From Trichothermofontia sp037445115 (GTDB taxonomy: Bacteria; Cyanobacteriota; Cyanobacteriia; B231), in contig JBBILC010000195.1 of NCBI GenBank assembly GCA_037445115.1, positions 1 to 6,423 of the forward strand: a DNA stretch of 6,423 nucleotides. Direction: 5' to 3'. This document shows, piece after piece, positions 1-6,088 of this stretch. How positions within the stretch are numbered: the stretch's first letter is position 1; each line of letters starts with the position of its first letter. The notes beneath the pieces were generated by a model. That model was given only the letters and a program-made list of their open reading frames with translations, was not told where the DNA came from and did no database searches. The translations under genes were made by a program, and so were the position numbers.

Positions 1-55
1 AAGCCCCTTGTTCGCAAGGCTTGACAGTACTTCACTAGAGAGGGAACGGCTGTAG
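1..55. repeat. Arm of palindromic MITE-like repeat, inverted copy of 2306-2360
   Basis: The reverse complement of this stretch matches 2306-2360 at 51 of 55 positions with no gap, which is directly visible. It begins 10 bases beyond the mnmG stop. Read on the minus strand (the direction of mnmG transcription) it ends in a hairpin in which AAGCC pairs with GGCTT and TTG with CAA around a CGAA loop, with two bulged G. The hairpin could help end the mnmG transcript, but no T run can be seen because the window stops here. The other copy is a longer palindrome whose centre corresponds to base 1, so this is probably half of an intact element cut by the window edge. Confidence 0.85.
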
Positions 56-65
56 ACCACTAGTC

Positions 66-2039
66 CTATACCCCTGAGGGCTTCTGGCTGGCGATTCCCC
101 CAGGGATCGCTTCGCGAATCGCGGCGACCTGACGGTTTTGCACTTCAAGGTAAATCAAGAGGGCATTGATATCAGCGGGATTGACACCCCCGATGCGCGA
201 GGCTTGCCCGATCGTGAGCGGTCGAATCTTCGCCAGTTTTTCCCGTGCTTCCATCGACAGGGTTGAGATAGCGAAATAGTCCAAGCCAGCGGGTAGGGAA
301 CGATTTTCCTGGCCCGCAATCTGGTCAATTTGTTGTTGTTGGCGGTGGAGGTAACCGGAGTATTTAATTTCGATTTCAGTGGCTTCCTGTTCGCGATCGC
401 TCAAGGCTGGATTTCCTAATCCATAGCGATCGAGGTCAGCATAATGGACACCCGGACGCCGCAGTAAATCAGCCAGCGTAATTGAGCCACGAATCGACTG
501 CTCCATTTCAGTGGCTAACTGTTGTCCAATGGGATCATGTTGCTTAATACGGGTGCTATAAAGACGTTCCTTCTCAGCCGTAATGTGGGCTTGCTTCTGG
601 GTAAATTGTTGCCAGCGGCGATCGTCGATCAGGCCAATTTCACGACCGAGGGGAGTGAGGCGTTGGTCGGCATTGTCTCCCCGCAGGACCAGGCGATACT
701 CCGATCGCGATGTCAACATCCGATAGGGTTCGCGCAATTCCTTAGTACACAGGTCATCAATCAGGGTGCCGATATAGCTTTGCTCACGGGGGAAGACGAT
801 CGGGGTTTGCCCCTGGACGAGCCGCGCGGCATTGATCCCAGCCACAAGCCCTTGGGCCGCCGCTTCTTCGTAGCCGGTAGTGCCATTGATCTGTCCAGCG
901 CAGAATAGCCCTTCGACTTTTTTGGTCATCAGGGTGGGGTAGCACTGGGTTGCTGGCAGGTAGTCATATTCAACGGCGTAGGCGGGCCGCAGCATCGTGC
1001 AGTGTTCCAGTCCCGGTAGGGTGCGGAGTAATTGCAATTGCAGGGTTTCCGGTAGCCCTGTGGAAAAGCCTTGAATATAGAGTTCCGGGATATCGCGACC
1101 TTCCGGTTCAATAAAAATCTGGTGGCTTTCCTTGTCGGCAAAGCGGACGATTTTGTCCTCAATGCTGGGGCAGTAGCGCGGTCCCTTGGCCTCCACCCAG
1201 CCGCCATAGACGGGCGACAGGTGCAGGTTTTCGCGAATGAGGCGATGGGTTTCGGCGGTGGTGCGGGTGAGGTAGCAGTTCATTTGCTCCCGCTCTACCC
1301 AAGCATCGGGGTCAAAGCTAAACCAGCGGTTATCGGTGTCGGGCGGTTGCGGTTCCATGCGGCTGTAGTCTACCGATCGCTTGTCCACCCGTGCAGGGGT
1401 GCCCGTTTTCAGGCGATCGGTTTCAAAGCCTAGGCGATTCAGGGTTTCCGTGAGACCGATCGCGGCAAACTCCCCGGCCCGTCCGGCTTGCATGGACTTA
1501 TTGCCGACCCAAATACGGCCCCCCAAAAAGGTCCCGGTGGTCAGGATCACGGCTTTGCAGGCAAAGGCAACGCCAAAGTAGGTTTGGACACCGATCACCT
1601 CATCGTTTGCCCCTAGGACGAGATCGGTAACCATGCCCTCGCGTAGTACCAGATTGGGCTGATTTTCAACAATGCCCTTCATGATGGCGGCATATTCGCG
1701 CTTATCGGTTTGCGCCCGCAATGCCCAGACGGCGGGACCCCGTGAGGCATTGAGCAGGCGTTTTTGCAGGTAGGTGCGATCGGCCATTTTGCCAATTTCA
1801 CCCCCTAGGGCATCGACTTCATGGACCAGTTGTGACTTAGCGGGTCCCCCCACGGCAGGATTACAGGGTTGCCATGCAATTTTATCCAGGTTGAGGGTAA
1901 GCAACAGGGTCCGACAACCGAGGCGGGCGGTGGCGAGGGCGGCTTCGCACCCGGCATGACCGGCACCCACAACGACAACATCGAAGGTGTCTTGAAAATC
2001 AACGGCTTCCGTTGGGCTAGAGGAAGGGACAGTCAGCAT
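66..2039 (-). CDS. mnmG: tRNA uridine-5-carboxymethylaminomethyl(34) synthesis enzyme MnmG (GidA)
   Basis: Complete 657-residue MnmG, close to the roughly 630 usual for the family. With MnmE (not in the window) it installs the carboxymethylaminomethyl group on wobble uridine 34 of certain tRNAs in the cytoplasm, using FAD, NADH and a methylene-tetrahydrofolate carbon. Seen in sequence: the Rossmann FAD motif GAGHAG at residues 25-30; NPAVGGPAKS at 60-69, preceded by C59; the first family signature GPRYCPSIEDKIVRF at 286-300 with C290; and the second signature starting AGQINGTTGYEEAAAQG at 381. C59 and C290 align with the two cysteines reported essential in E. coli (C47, C277). The C-terminal third is the helical region that contacts MnmE and tRNA. 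The ATG start places the FAD motif at the expected distance. No strong ribosome binding site is seen upstream; a GGTGAG lies about 20 bases before the start. It is divergent from the sulfate genes and bracketed by two copies of a palindromic repeat. No frameshift or missing core motif is seen. Confidence 0.98.
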   Translation of the reverse strand: MLTVPSSSPTEAVDFQDTFDVVVVGAGHAGCEAALATARLGCRTLLLTLNLDKIAWQPCNPAVGGPAKSQLVHEVDALGGEIGKMADRTYLQKRLLNASRGPAVWALRAQTDKREYAAIMKGIVENQPNLVLREGMVTDLVLGANDEVIGVQTYFGVAFACKAVILTTGTFLGGRIWVGNKSMQAGRAGEFAAIGLTETLNRLGFETDRLKTGTPARVDKRSVDYSRMEPQPPDTDNRWFSFDPDAWVEREQMNCYLTRTTAETHRLIRENLHLSPVYGGWVEAKGPRYCPSIEDKIVRFADKESHQIFIEPEGRDIPELYIQGFSTGLPETLQLQLLRTLPGLEHCTMLRPAYAVEYDYLPATQCYPTLMTKKVEGLFCAGQINGTTGYEEAAAQGLVAGINAARLVQGQTPIVFPREQSYIGTLIDDLCTKELREPYRMLTSRSEYRLVLRGDNADQRLTPLGREIGLIDDRRWQQFTQKQAHITAEKERLYSTRIKQHDPIGQQLATEMEQSIRGSITLADLLRRPGVHYADLDRYGLGNPALSDREQEATEIEIKYSGYLHRQQQQIDQIAGQENRSLPAGLDYFAISTLSMEAREKLAKIRPLTIGQASRIGGVNPADINALLIYLEVQNRQVAAIREAIPGGIASQKPSGV

Positions 2040-2105
2040 GGTTACACGATGGGGGAGCGCTCACCTGCTATCTTAACGAATTGCGGCCTCAACCCCGATC
2101 GTAAC

Positions 2106-2147
2106 TTTGTGCTCCTTTGTGCTCCCCTGATCAACTTCCTGATCAAC
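2106..2147. repeat. Two adjacent pairs of 10-base direct repeats upstream of mnmG
   Basis: TTTGTGCTCC occurs twice in perfect tandem (2106-2115 and 2116-2125), immediately followed by CCTGATCAAC twice (2126-2135 and 2138-2147) with a 2-base gap. Each CCTGATCAAC contains the palindrome TGATCA. The block lies 67-108 bases upstream of the mnmG start, where a promoter or operator could sit. The repeats are seen; a regulatory role is a guess. Slippage during replication would also create such pairs. Confidence 0.6.
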
Positions 2148-2225
2148 GTTGTTGCTATTCATTTCTGGGAACTAATGGGGTCTCATCAGTTAGCCATCAA
2201 GCTAGTGCAGTGCATAATTAATGAT

Positions 2226-2285
2226 GCAACGTTTGTAGTTCAGGCTTTAGCCTGCAACACCTCAAGTCATTACTACCAACGTTGC
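2226..2285. repeat. 60-base inverted-repeat element with internal hairpin
   Basis: GCAACGTTTGTAGT (2226-2239) and ACTACCAACGTTGC (2272-2285) are inverted copies with one mismatch in 14. Inside lies a second perfect inverted repeat, CAGGCT-TT-AGCCTG (2241-2254). The inner part resembles the AGGCT/AGCCT palindromic repeats dispersed between genes in many cyanobacteria, a comparison made from memory. No protein is encoded, so if mobile it would be a non-autonomous element. Confidence 0.75.
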
Positions 2286-2298
2286 GAAACTTTATGTT

Positions 2299-2407
2299 GA
2301 CTGTACTACAGTCGTTCCCTCTCTAATGAAGTACTGTCAAGCCTTGTAAACAAGGGGCTTAAGCCTCTTGTCTGTACCTCACTAAATATGGAAGTGCTGT
2401 AGTAGTC
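2299..2407. repeat. Palindromic MITE-like element, about 109 bases
   Basis: The ends are imperfect inverted repeats: GACTGTACTACAG (2299-2311) and CTGTAGTAGTC (2397-2407). The arms run inward to a near-perfect 20-base palindrome, CAAGGGGCTTAAGCCTCTTG (2351-2370); between them, TAATGAAGTACTGTCAAG pairs imperfectly with the opposite arm. Smaller hairpins are nested inside: GACTGT-ACT-ACAGTC (2299-2313), and AAGCC/GGCTT with TTG/CAA (2339-2360). The left arm recurs inverted at 1-55. The size, palindromic form, lack of coding capacity and second copy fit a miniature inverted-repeat element. I did not identify a target-site duplication. Confidence 0.75.
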
Positions 2408-2451
2408 TATCAAGCTTGATTTTGTAGTAGTCGTCCGTCAAGGTTCACTTG

Positions 2452-2531
2452 GTAGGTTGGGTCAACAAGCGCAGTGCGACCCAACAAGGCTAGTCAATGT
2501 GTTGGGTCTCGCAGGCTCGACACCAACCGAC
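2452..2531. repeat. 80-base repeat element with terminal and internal inverted repeats (copy A)
   Basis: This aligns with 4080-4160 along its whole length, with a few substitutions and small indels. Both start GTAGGTTGGGTCAA and both end close to GGGTCTCGCA, then GCTCGACACCAACC. The internal stem GACCCAACA (2478-2486) with TGTTGGGTC (2500-2508) is a perfect 9-base pairing around 13 bases. The outer ends GTAGGTTGG and CCAACC are complementary. The GTAGGTTGGGT motif is familiar from intergenic repeats in cyanobacteria (recalled, not searched). Confidence 0.85.
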
Positions 2532-2559
2532 AACCCATCATCTTAGGCATGACACCCTA

Positions 2560-2588
2560 GTAGGTTGGCAACAACGCTGCACACCACC
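2560..2588. repeat. Decayed partial copy of the GTAGGTTGG repeat
   Basis: GTAGGTTGG at 2560-2568 is identical to the left end of the elements at 2452 and 4080, and CAACAA follows as in copy A after a 2-base deletion. Similarity fades after about 2588 and no matching right end is found, so this is likely a truncated or eroded copy. Confidence 0.45.
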
Positions 2589-2771
2589 AAGTTCCTGAGC
2601 ACACTTGACCCATACTGATCTGTCCCAGCTCCTGCACCCAGGGGTCTCCTCCCTGCTTGCCGACAAAACGTGTCCCCGTCTTCCCCACTGTTAGTCAACT
2701 AGAGGTCTCCTCCCGCATCTCCCGTAGCAAGGACGGACTCAACAAAAATCTGGCGCGAATTAAAATTCATT
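2589..2771. other. Non-coding, pyrimidine-rich spacer upstream of sbpA
   Basis: No convincing gene is present. The plus strand is rich in C and T runs, and GGTCTCCTCCC occurs twice in direct orientation (2643-2653 and 2704-2714). Similar CCCTGCTCCC-like spacers are common in cyanobacterial intergenic DNA (recalled). After 2745 the base composition becomes AT-rich, as expected approaching a promoter. Confidence 0.5.
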
Positions 2772-2801
2772 TTGAACTCAGACATGATACATTTCTGTAA
2801 T
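2772..2801 (+). promoter_or_regulatory. Candidate sigma-70-type promoter for sbpA
   Basis: TTGAAC (2772-2777) and TGTAAT (2796-2801) are separated by 18 bases. They differ from the TTGACA and TATAAT consensus at two and one positions respectively. They lie in a locally AT-rich stretch 60-90 bases upstream of the sbpA start. Sulfate genes in Synechococcus are induced by sulfur starvation through CysR, but I see no site I can assign to that regulator. Confidence 0.35.
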
Positions 2802-2847
2802 GACTCCGAATCGATTTCGTTTCGAGTGGGTTAGATCGCATTGTTTT

Positions 2848-2853
2848 AGGAGG
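2848..2853 (+). promoter_or_regulatory. Ribosome binding site fixing the GTG start of sbpA
   Basis: AGGAGG, a perfect Shine-Dalgarno core, ends 7 bases before the GTG at 2861. It supports this non-ATG start and hence the long N-terminus of SbpA. Confidence 0.85.
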
Positions 2854-2860
2854 CACACCT

Positions 2861-4042
2861 GTGACCACGCATCATCAACCATCCCCTGACCATTCCGTCC
2901 CGGCAACGCCAGCCTTGGGGCAATCTCCCCGATCGCACGTTACCGACACCCTGGGTCGAGGCCGATCGGTCCCCCGACGCACGTTCTTATTTGCAATGGG
3001 GGTTGGGTTAAGCTTCGCGATCGCGGCCTGCGGCGGCGGCACCACCACGGGAACTGCTGGATCACCAGAGGCAGGCGGTGCAACGAGCGTGACCACGACT
3101 CAACCCAGGACCGTTGAAATCACCCTGGTGTCCTTTGCCGTCACCAAAGCTGCCCACGATCGCATCATTCCCAAGTTTGTCGAGGAGTGGAAACGGCAAC
3201 ATAACCAAACCGTGGTGGTCAAAACCAGCTACGGCGGCTCCGGTTCCCAAACCCGTGCCATTATTGATGGCTTGGATGCTGATGTGGTGCATCTGGCTGT
3301 GGGCAGTGATGTCGCCAAACTTGAAGAAGTCGGTCTGATTCAACCGGGCTGGGAACAGGAACTTCCAAATAACGGTATTGCCTCCCAGTCAGTGGCCGCG
3401 ATCGTCACCCGCGAGGGCAACCCCAAGGGAATTCAGGACTGGGCCGATTTGACCAAGGAAGGGGTTACCTTTATTACGGCTGATCCCAAGAGTTCCGGGG
3501 GAGCGAAATGGAATTTTCTGGCCCTGTGGAATGCGGTGACGGCCAATGGCGGGAGTGAAGCCGAAGCCCAGGAATTTGTGGCCAAAGCCTATGCCAACGT
3601 GCCGATCCTGGCCAAGGATGCCCGGGAGTCCACAGATGTGTTTCTCAAAGGCCAAGGGGATGCTCTGATCAATTATGAAAATGAGTTGATTCTGGCCCAA
3701 CTCAACGGCGAAAAGGTCTCCTATGTCATTCCACAAACCAATATCGCAATCACCAATCCTGTGGCGGTGGTAGATGCCAACGTCGATAAAAAGGGCACGC
3801 GAGAAGTGGCGACGGCATTGGCGGAGTTTTTGTTTACACCAGAAGCCCAAAATGAATTTGCCGCCGTTGGCTTCCGAGCTGCTGATCCCAGCGTGATTAA
3901 GGATAAAGCCGTGGCTGACAAGTTCCCCACCTTGAAAGCAGTTGCGAAGATTGAGGATTTTGGCGGTTGGCCAACGGTTCAGAAGAAATTCTTTGACGAT
4001 GGTGCCATCTTCGACCAAGTGCAAGCCAATATCAAGCGCTAG
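2861..4042 (+). CDS. sbpA: Sulfate/thiosulfate ABC transporter substrate-binding lipoprotein SbpA
   Basis: A 393-residue sulfate-binding protein that captures sulfate (possibly thiosulfate) in the periplasm for the CysT-CysW permease. Family motifs seen: SYGGSGSQTRAIIDGLDADV from 123, NPKGIQDWADL at 187-197, TADPKSSGGAKWNFLALW at 206-223, and INYENE at 270-275. The N-terminus is unusual: about 38 hydrophilic residues, then PRRTFLF (38-44), a twin-arginine-like motif, a hydrophobic stretch, and the lipobox IAAC with C57 as the likely lipidated residue. A Gly/Thr/Ser-rich linker (58-82) follows before the mature domain. This suggests an inner-membrane-anchored lipoprotein, perhaps exported by Tat. 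The GTG start is backed by a perfect Shine-Dalgarno sequence. The long leader makes the protein somewhat longer than typical family members of roughly 340-350 residues. It is the first gene of the cluster; a repeat element lies between it and cysT. Molybdate or phosphate binders are less likely given the signatures. Confidence 0.96.
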   Translation: MTTHHQPSPDHSVPATPALGQSPRSHVTDTLGRGRSVPRRTFLFAMGVGLSFAIAACGGGTTTGTAGSPEAGGATSVTTTQPRTVEITLVSFAVTKAAHDRIIPKFVEEWKRQHNQTVVVKTSYGGSGSQTRAIIDGLDADVVHLAVGSDVAKLEEVGLIQPGWEQELPNNGIASQSVAAIVTREGNPKGIQDWADLTKEGVTFITADPKSSGGAKWNFLALWNAVTANGGSEAEAQEFVAKAYANVPILAKDARESTDVFLKGQGDALINYENELILAQLNGEKVSYVIPQTNIAITNPVAVVDANVDKKGTREVATALAEFLFTPEAQNEFAAVGFRAADPSVIKDKAVADKFPTLKAVAKIEDFGGWPTVQKKFFDDGAIFDQVQANIKR

Positions 4043-4079
4043 ATACCTAGATCCTAGTGTTCTGTCCAGTTTAACTAGG

Positions 4080-4160
4080 GTAGGTTGGGTCAAACCCAGT
4101 GCAACCCAACAAAGTCAGTTATCAAGCATGTTGGGTCTCGCAAGCTCGACACCAACCTAC
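4080..4160. repeat. 81-base repeat element between sbpA and cysT (copy B)
   Basis: Second copy of the element at 2452-2531. Its ends are perfect 9-base inverted repeats, GTAGGTTGG (4080-4088) and CCAACCTAC (4152-4160), and an internal stem pairs ACCCAACA (4104-4111) with TGTTGGGT (4129-4136). It starts 37 bases after the sbpA stop, inside the presumed sulfate operon. When transcribed it would fold into a stable stem-loop that could protect the sbpA 3' end or reduce read-through into cysT. No T tract follows, so it is not a classic terminator. Confidence 0.85.
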
Positions 4161-4189
4161 AGTCCCGATTGAATACCGACCCCTGGGTG

Positions 4190-4276
4190 GCAGGCAGGAT
4201 GCCTACCCCACAATGTCCAGCAAATCTAAAATCTAAAATCCCAAAATCTAAAATTCCATCTGTCAGGCAGGATGCC
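4190..4276. repeat. Heptameric A-rich tandem repeats between two CAGGCAGGATGCC copies
   Basis: CAGGCAGGATGCC occurs at 4191-4203 and 4264-4276; each copy can form a small AGGCA/TGCCT or GGCA/TGCC hairpin. Between them is a run of 7-base units of the form AAATCTA (4222-4228, 4229-4235, a variant at 4236-4242, 4244-4250 and a variant at 4251-4257). Such heptamers match the short tandem repeats known from filamentous cyanobacteria (recalled). The stretch is open in the cysT frame by chance, but its repeat nature argues against it being coding. Confidence 0.7.
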
Positions 4277-4315
4277 GATCCCACAACTGTTTCTGAAGCT
4301 ATTGTTGATGTCACT

Positions 4316-4320
4316 GGAGG
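4316..4320 (+). promoter_or_regulatory. Ribosome binding site deciding the cysT start
   Basis: GGAGG ends 7 bases before the ATG at 4328. This is the only strong Shine-Dalgarno sequence in the open frame and selects 4328 over the more upstream ATG at 4085, which lies inside a repeat element. Confidence 0.8.
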
Positions 4321-4327
4321 CACTCGC

Positions 4328-5185
4328 ATGAAATTGCTGGCACGACTACAGACCCTCTTGCCTCGTCGCCGGGATGACTCAGAATCATTCCGGTTTTCCT
4401 GGCCTTGGGGCGTCATGTGGGTCTACCTCTCCCTGATGCTGTTCCTGCCGATCGCGGCTATGCTGCTCAAAGCCAGCAGTATTGGTCCCGCCGAAATTTG
4501 GCGCATTGCCACTTCGCCCGTGGCCCGTTCCGCCTATGATGTCACCTTTACCACTGCCTTGGTCACAGCAGCGATTAATGGGGTGGTCGGGCTGGCCACC
4601 GCCTGGGTGCTGACGCGCTATGAGTTCCCCGGTCGCAAGATCCTGGATGCCATCATTGACCTGCCCTTTGCCCTACCCACCGCCGTCGCGGGGTTAACCC
4701 TGGCTTCCCTCTACAGCGATACGGGTTGGATCGGTTCCCTCTTTGCTCCCTTTGGCATCAAACTAGCCTTCAACCGTGCGGGCGTTGCGATCGCGATGTT
4801 ATTCATCTCATTACCCTTTGTGGTGCGCACGATCCAGCCGATCCTGCAAGATATGGAACCGGAGACGGAAGAAGCCGCCTGGAGTTTGGGGGCAAGCCAA
4901 TGGCAAACCTTTTGGCGGGTGATCCTCCCCCCGCTGCTGCCCGCCGCCCTGACCGGAGTGGCGCTGGGGTTTGCCCGTGCGGTCGGGGAATATGGATCGG
5001 TTGTGATTATTGCGGGCAATATTCCCTTCCAGGATTTAATCGCCCCCGTCTTGGTCTTTCAGCAGTTGGAACAATATAACTATGCCGGGGCCACGGTCAT
5101 TGGTTCCGTCCTCCTACTGGCTTCACTGCTGATTCTATTACTGATTAATTTCCTCCAAGCTTGGGGACGGCGCTATGGTTACTAA
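4328..5185 (+). CDS. cysT: Sulfate/thiosulfate ABC transporter permease subunit CysT
   Basis: A 285-residue inner-membrane permease, the usual CysT length, that forms the sulfate channel with CysW and is driven by CysA. About six hydrophobic segments are seen, roughly at residues 28-48, 74-95, 106-128, 151-168, 205-230 and 256-276. The EAA loop that docks with the ATPase is EEAAWSLGASQWQTFWRV (181-198) followed by ILPPL. Other family-typical stretches are DLPFALPTAVAGLTL (111-125) and ARAVGEYGSVVIIAGNIP (216-233). The frame stays open back to 4085, which would add 81 residues, but that part is repeat DNA with no membrane or family character. The ATG at 4328, 7 bases after GGAGG, is therefore chosen. 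The gene overlaps cysW by 11 bases, implying translational coupling. Confidence 0.96.
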   Translation: MKLLARLQTLLPRRRDDSESFRFSWPWGVMWVYLSLMLFLPIAAMLLKASSIGPAEIWRIATSPVARSAYDVTFTTALVTAAINGVVGLATAWVLTRYEFPGRKILDAIIDLPFALPTAVAGLTLASLYSDTGWIGSLFAPFGIKLAFNRAGVAIAMLFISLPFVVRTIQPILQDMEPETEEAAWSLGASQWQTFWRVILPPLLPAALTGVALGFARAVGEYGSVVIIAGNIPFQDLIAPVLVFQQLEQYNYAGATVIGSVLLLASLLILLLINFLQAWGRRYGY

Positions 5186-6059
5186 AGTAAAATCCACCGT
5201 TAAATCATCCTCTACACTGTTGAAGCAGAAAACGTCATCAACGCGATCGCAGCCAACCAAATGGTTCCTCATTGCTGCCGTGGTCATCTACCTACTCCTG
5301 ATCCTGTTCCTACCCGCTGTCAATGTCTTTGTCAAAGCATTTAGTGGCGGAATCGGTCCCTTTTTGAAAACCTTTACCGATCCCACCTTTCTCAATGCGG
5401 CCAAGCTCACGGTATTAATGGCGGTGATCGCCGTACCCCTGAATACGGTATTTGGCCTGTGTACGGCTTGGGCCTTAGCCCGCCATCCCCAATTTCCAGG
5501 ACGTGCCCTACTGATTAGTATTATCGACTTGCCCTTTTCCGTGTCGCCGATCGTCGCGGGTTTGATGATCGTCCTGCTGTATGGCCGCAATGGTTGGTTT
5601 GGCGGCTGGTTAGAAAGTAACGATATCAAAATCATCTTTGCAGTACCGGGGATGGCGCTGGCCACGATTTTTGTCACTATGCCCTTTGTGGCGCGGGAAG
5701 TCTTACCCGTCTTAGAAGAAACCGGTAAGGATCAGGAAGAAGCGGCGAAAACCCTGGGGGCGAATGATTGGCAAACCTTCTGGCGTGTCACCCTACCCTC
5801 TATCCGCTGGGCCTTACTTTATGGGGTGATTCTGACCAATGCGCGGGCGATGGGGGAATTTGGGGCCGTGGCGGTGGTGTCGGGCAATATTGTCGGCAAA
5901 ACCCAAACCCTACCCCTGTTTGTCGAACAAGCCTATAAGGAATATCAAACCCAATCGGCATTTACGGCTGCAACTGTCTTGGCCTGTTTGGCCGTGGTGA
6001 CAATCGTGCTTAAAGAATGGTTAGAACGTAAAGTTGGTCACCCAACTTCGATGAAATAG
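5175..6059 (+). CDS. cysW: Sulfate/thiosulfate ABC transporter permease subunit CysW
   Basis: A 294-residue second permease subunit, partner of CysT in the inner membrane. A Ser/Thr/Lys-rich cytoplasmic leader of about 28 residues precedes the first membrane segment (30-55). Further hydrophobic stretches are at about 77-100, 111-136, 153-172, 210-238 and 263-280. The ATPase-docking EAA loop is EEAAKTLGANDWQTFWRV (188-205). The paralogous resemblance to CysT is clear: IIDLPFSVSPIVAGL against IIDLPFALPTAVAGL, and NARAMGEFGAVAVVSGNI against ARAVGEYGSVVIIAGNI. The ATG lies inside the end of cysT, with GGGGACGG just upstream as a likely ribosome binding site. The CysW call over a second CysT rests on gene order and the MGEFGAVAVVSG and TLPLFVE stretches typical of CysW. 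Confidence 0.95.
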   Translation: MVTKVKSTVKSSSTLLKQKTSSTRSQPTKWFLIAAVVIYLLLILFLPAVNVFVKAFSGGIGPFLKTFTDPTFLNAAKLTVLMAVIAVPLNTVFGLCTAWALARHPQFPGRALLISIIDLPFSVSPIVAGLMIVLLYGRNGWFGGWLESNDIKIIFAVPGMALATIFVTMPFVAREVLPVLEETGKDQEEAAKTLGANDWQTFWRVTLPSIRWALLYGVILTNARAMGEFGAVAVVSGNIVGKTQTLPLFVEQAYKEYQTQSAFTAATVLACLAVVTIVLKEWLERKVGHPTSMK

Positions 6060-6072
6060 TCTCTTCCTAGGC

Positions 6073-6078
6073 AGGAGG
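6073..6078 (+). promoter_or_regulatory. Ribosome binding site of the NIL-domain gene
   Basis: AGGAGG lies 10 bases before the ATG at 6089, within the 29-base gap after cysW. It supports independent, efficient initiation of the small gene within the operon. Confidence 0.8.
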
Positions 6079-6088
6079 TAAAATACTC

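Noticed and set aside
522..1433. Two plus-strand open frames of 120-130 codons inside mnmG (522-908 and 1071-1433)
   Set aside because: They are antisense to highly conserved mnmG coding sequence and have no independent family features.
1869..2300. Plus-strand open frame of 143 codons crossing the mnmG start
   Set aside because: Most of it is antisense to mnmG and the rest runs through repeat DNA; it shows no recognisable domain or ribosome binding site.
2398..2432. Direct repeat TGTAGTAGTC (2398-2407 and 2423-2432) as a separate regulatory site
   Set aside because: The first copy forms the end of the palindromic element, so the second is more simply a remnant or duplicate end of that element, near the palindrome ATCAAGCTTGAT (2409-2420).
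2299..2568. Possible CRISPR array, because several repeats lie close together
   Set aside because: The repeats belong to different families, spacing is irregular, units are palindromic elements of different sizes, and no cas gene is present.
2040..2860. Possible tRNA or other structured RNA gene in the long non-coding stretch
   Set aside because: The hairpins seen are explained by the repeat elements; no cloverleaf with a TTC-type T arm and acceptor stem could be assembled by eye.
3389..4093. Minus-strand open frame of 234 codons opposite sbpA
   Set aside because: It is a shadow of the sbpA codon pattern; its product resembles no known family and the plus-strand gene is unambiguous.
4043..4160. 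Rho-independent terminator after sbpA
   Set aside because: The stem-loop of the repeat element is present but is not followed by a run of T, so termination there is not supported by sequence alone.
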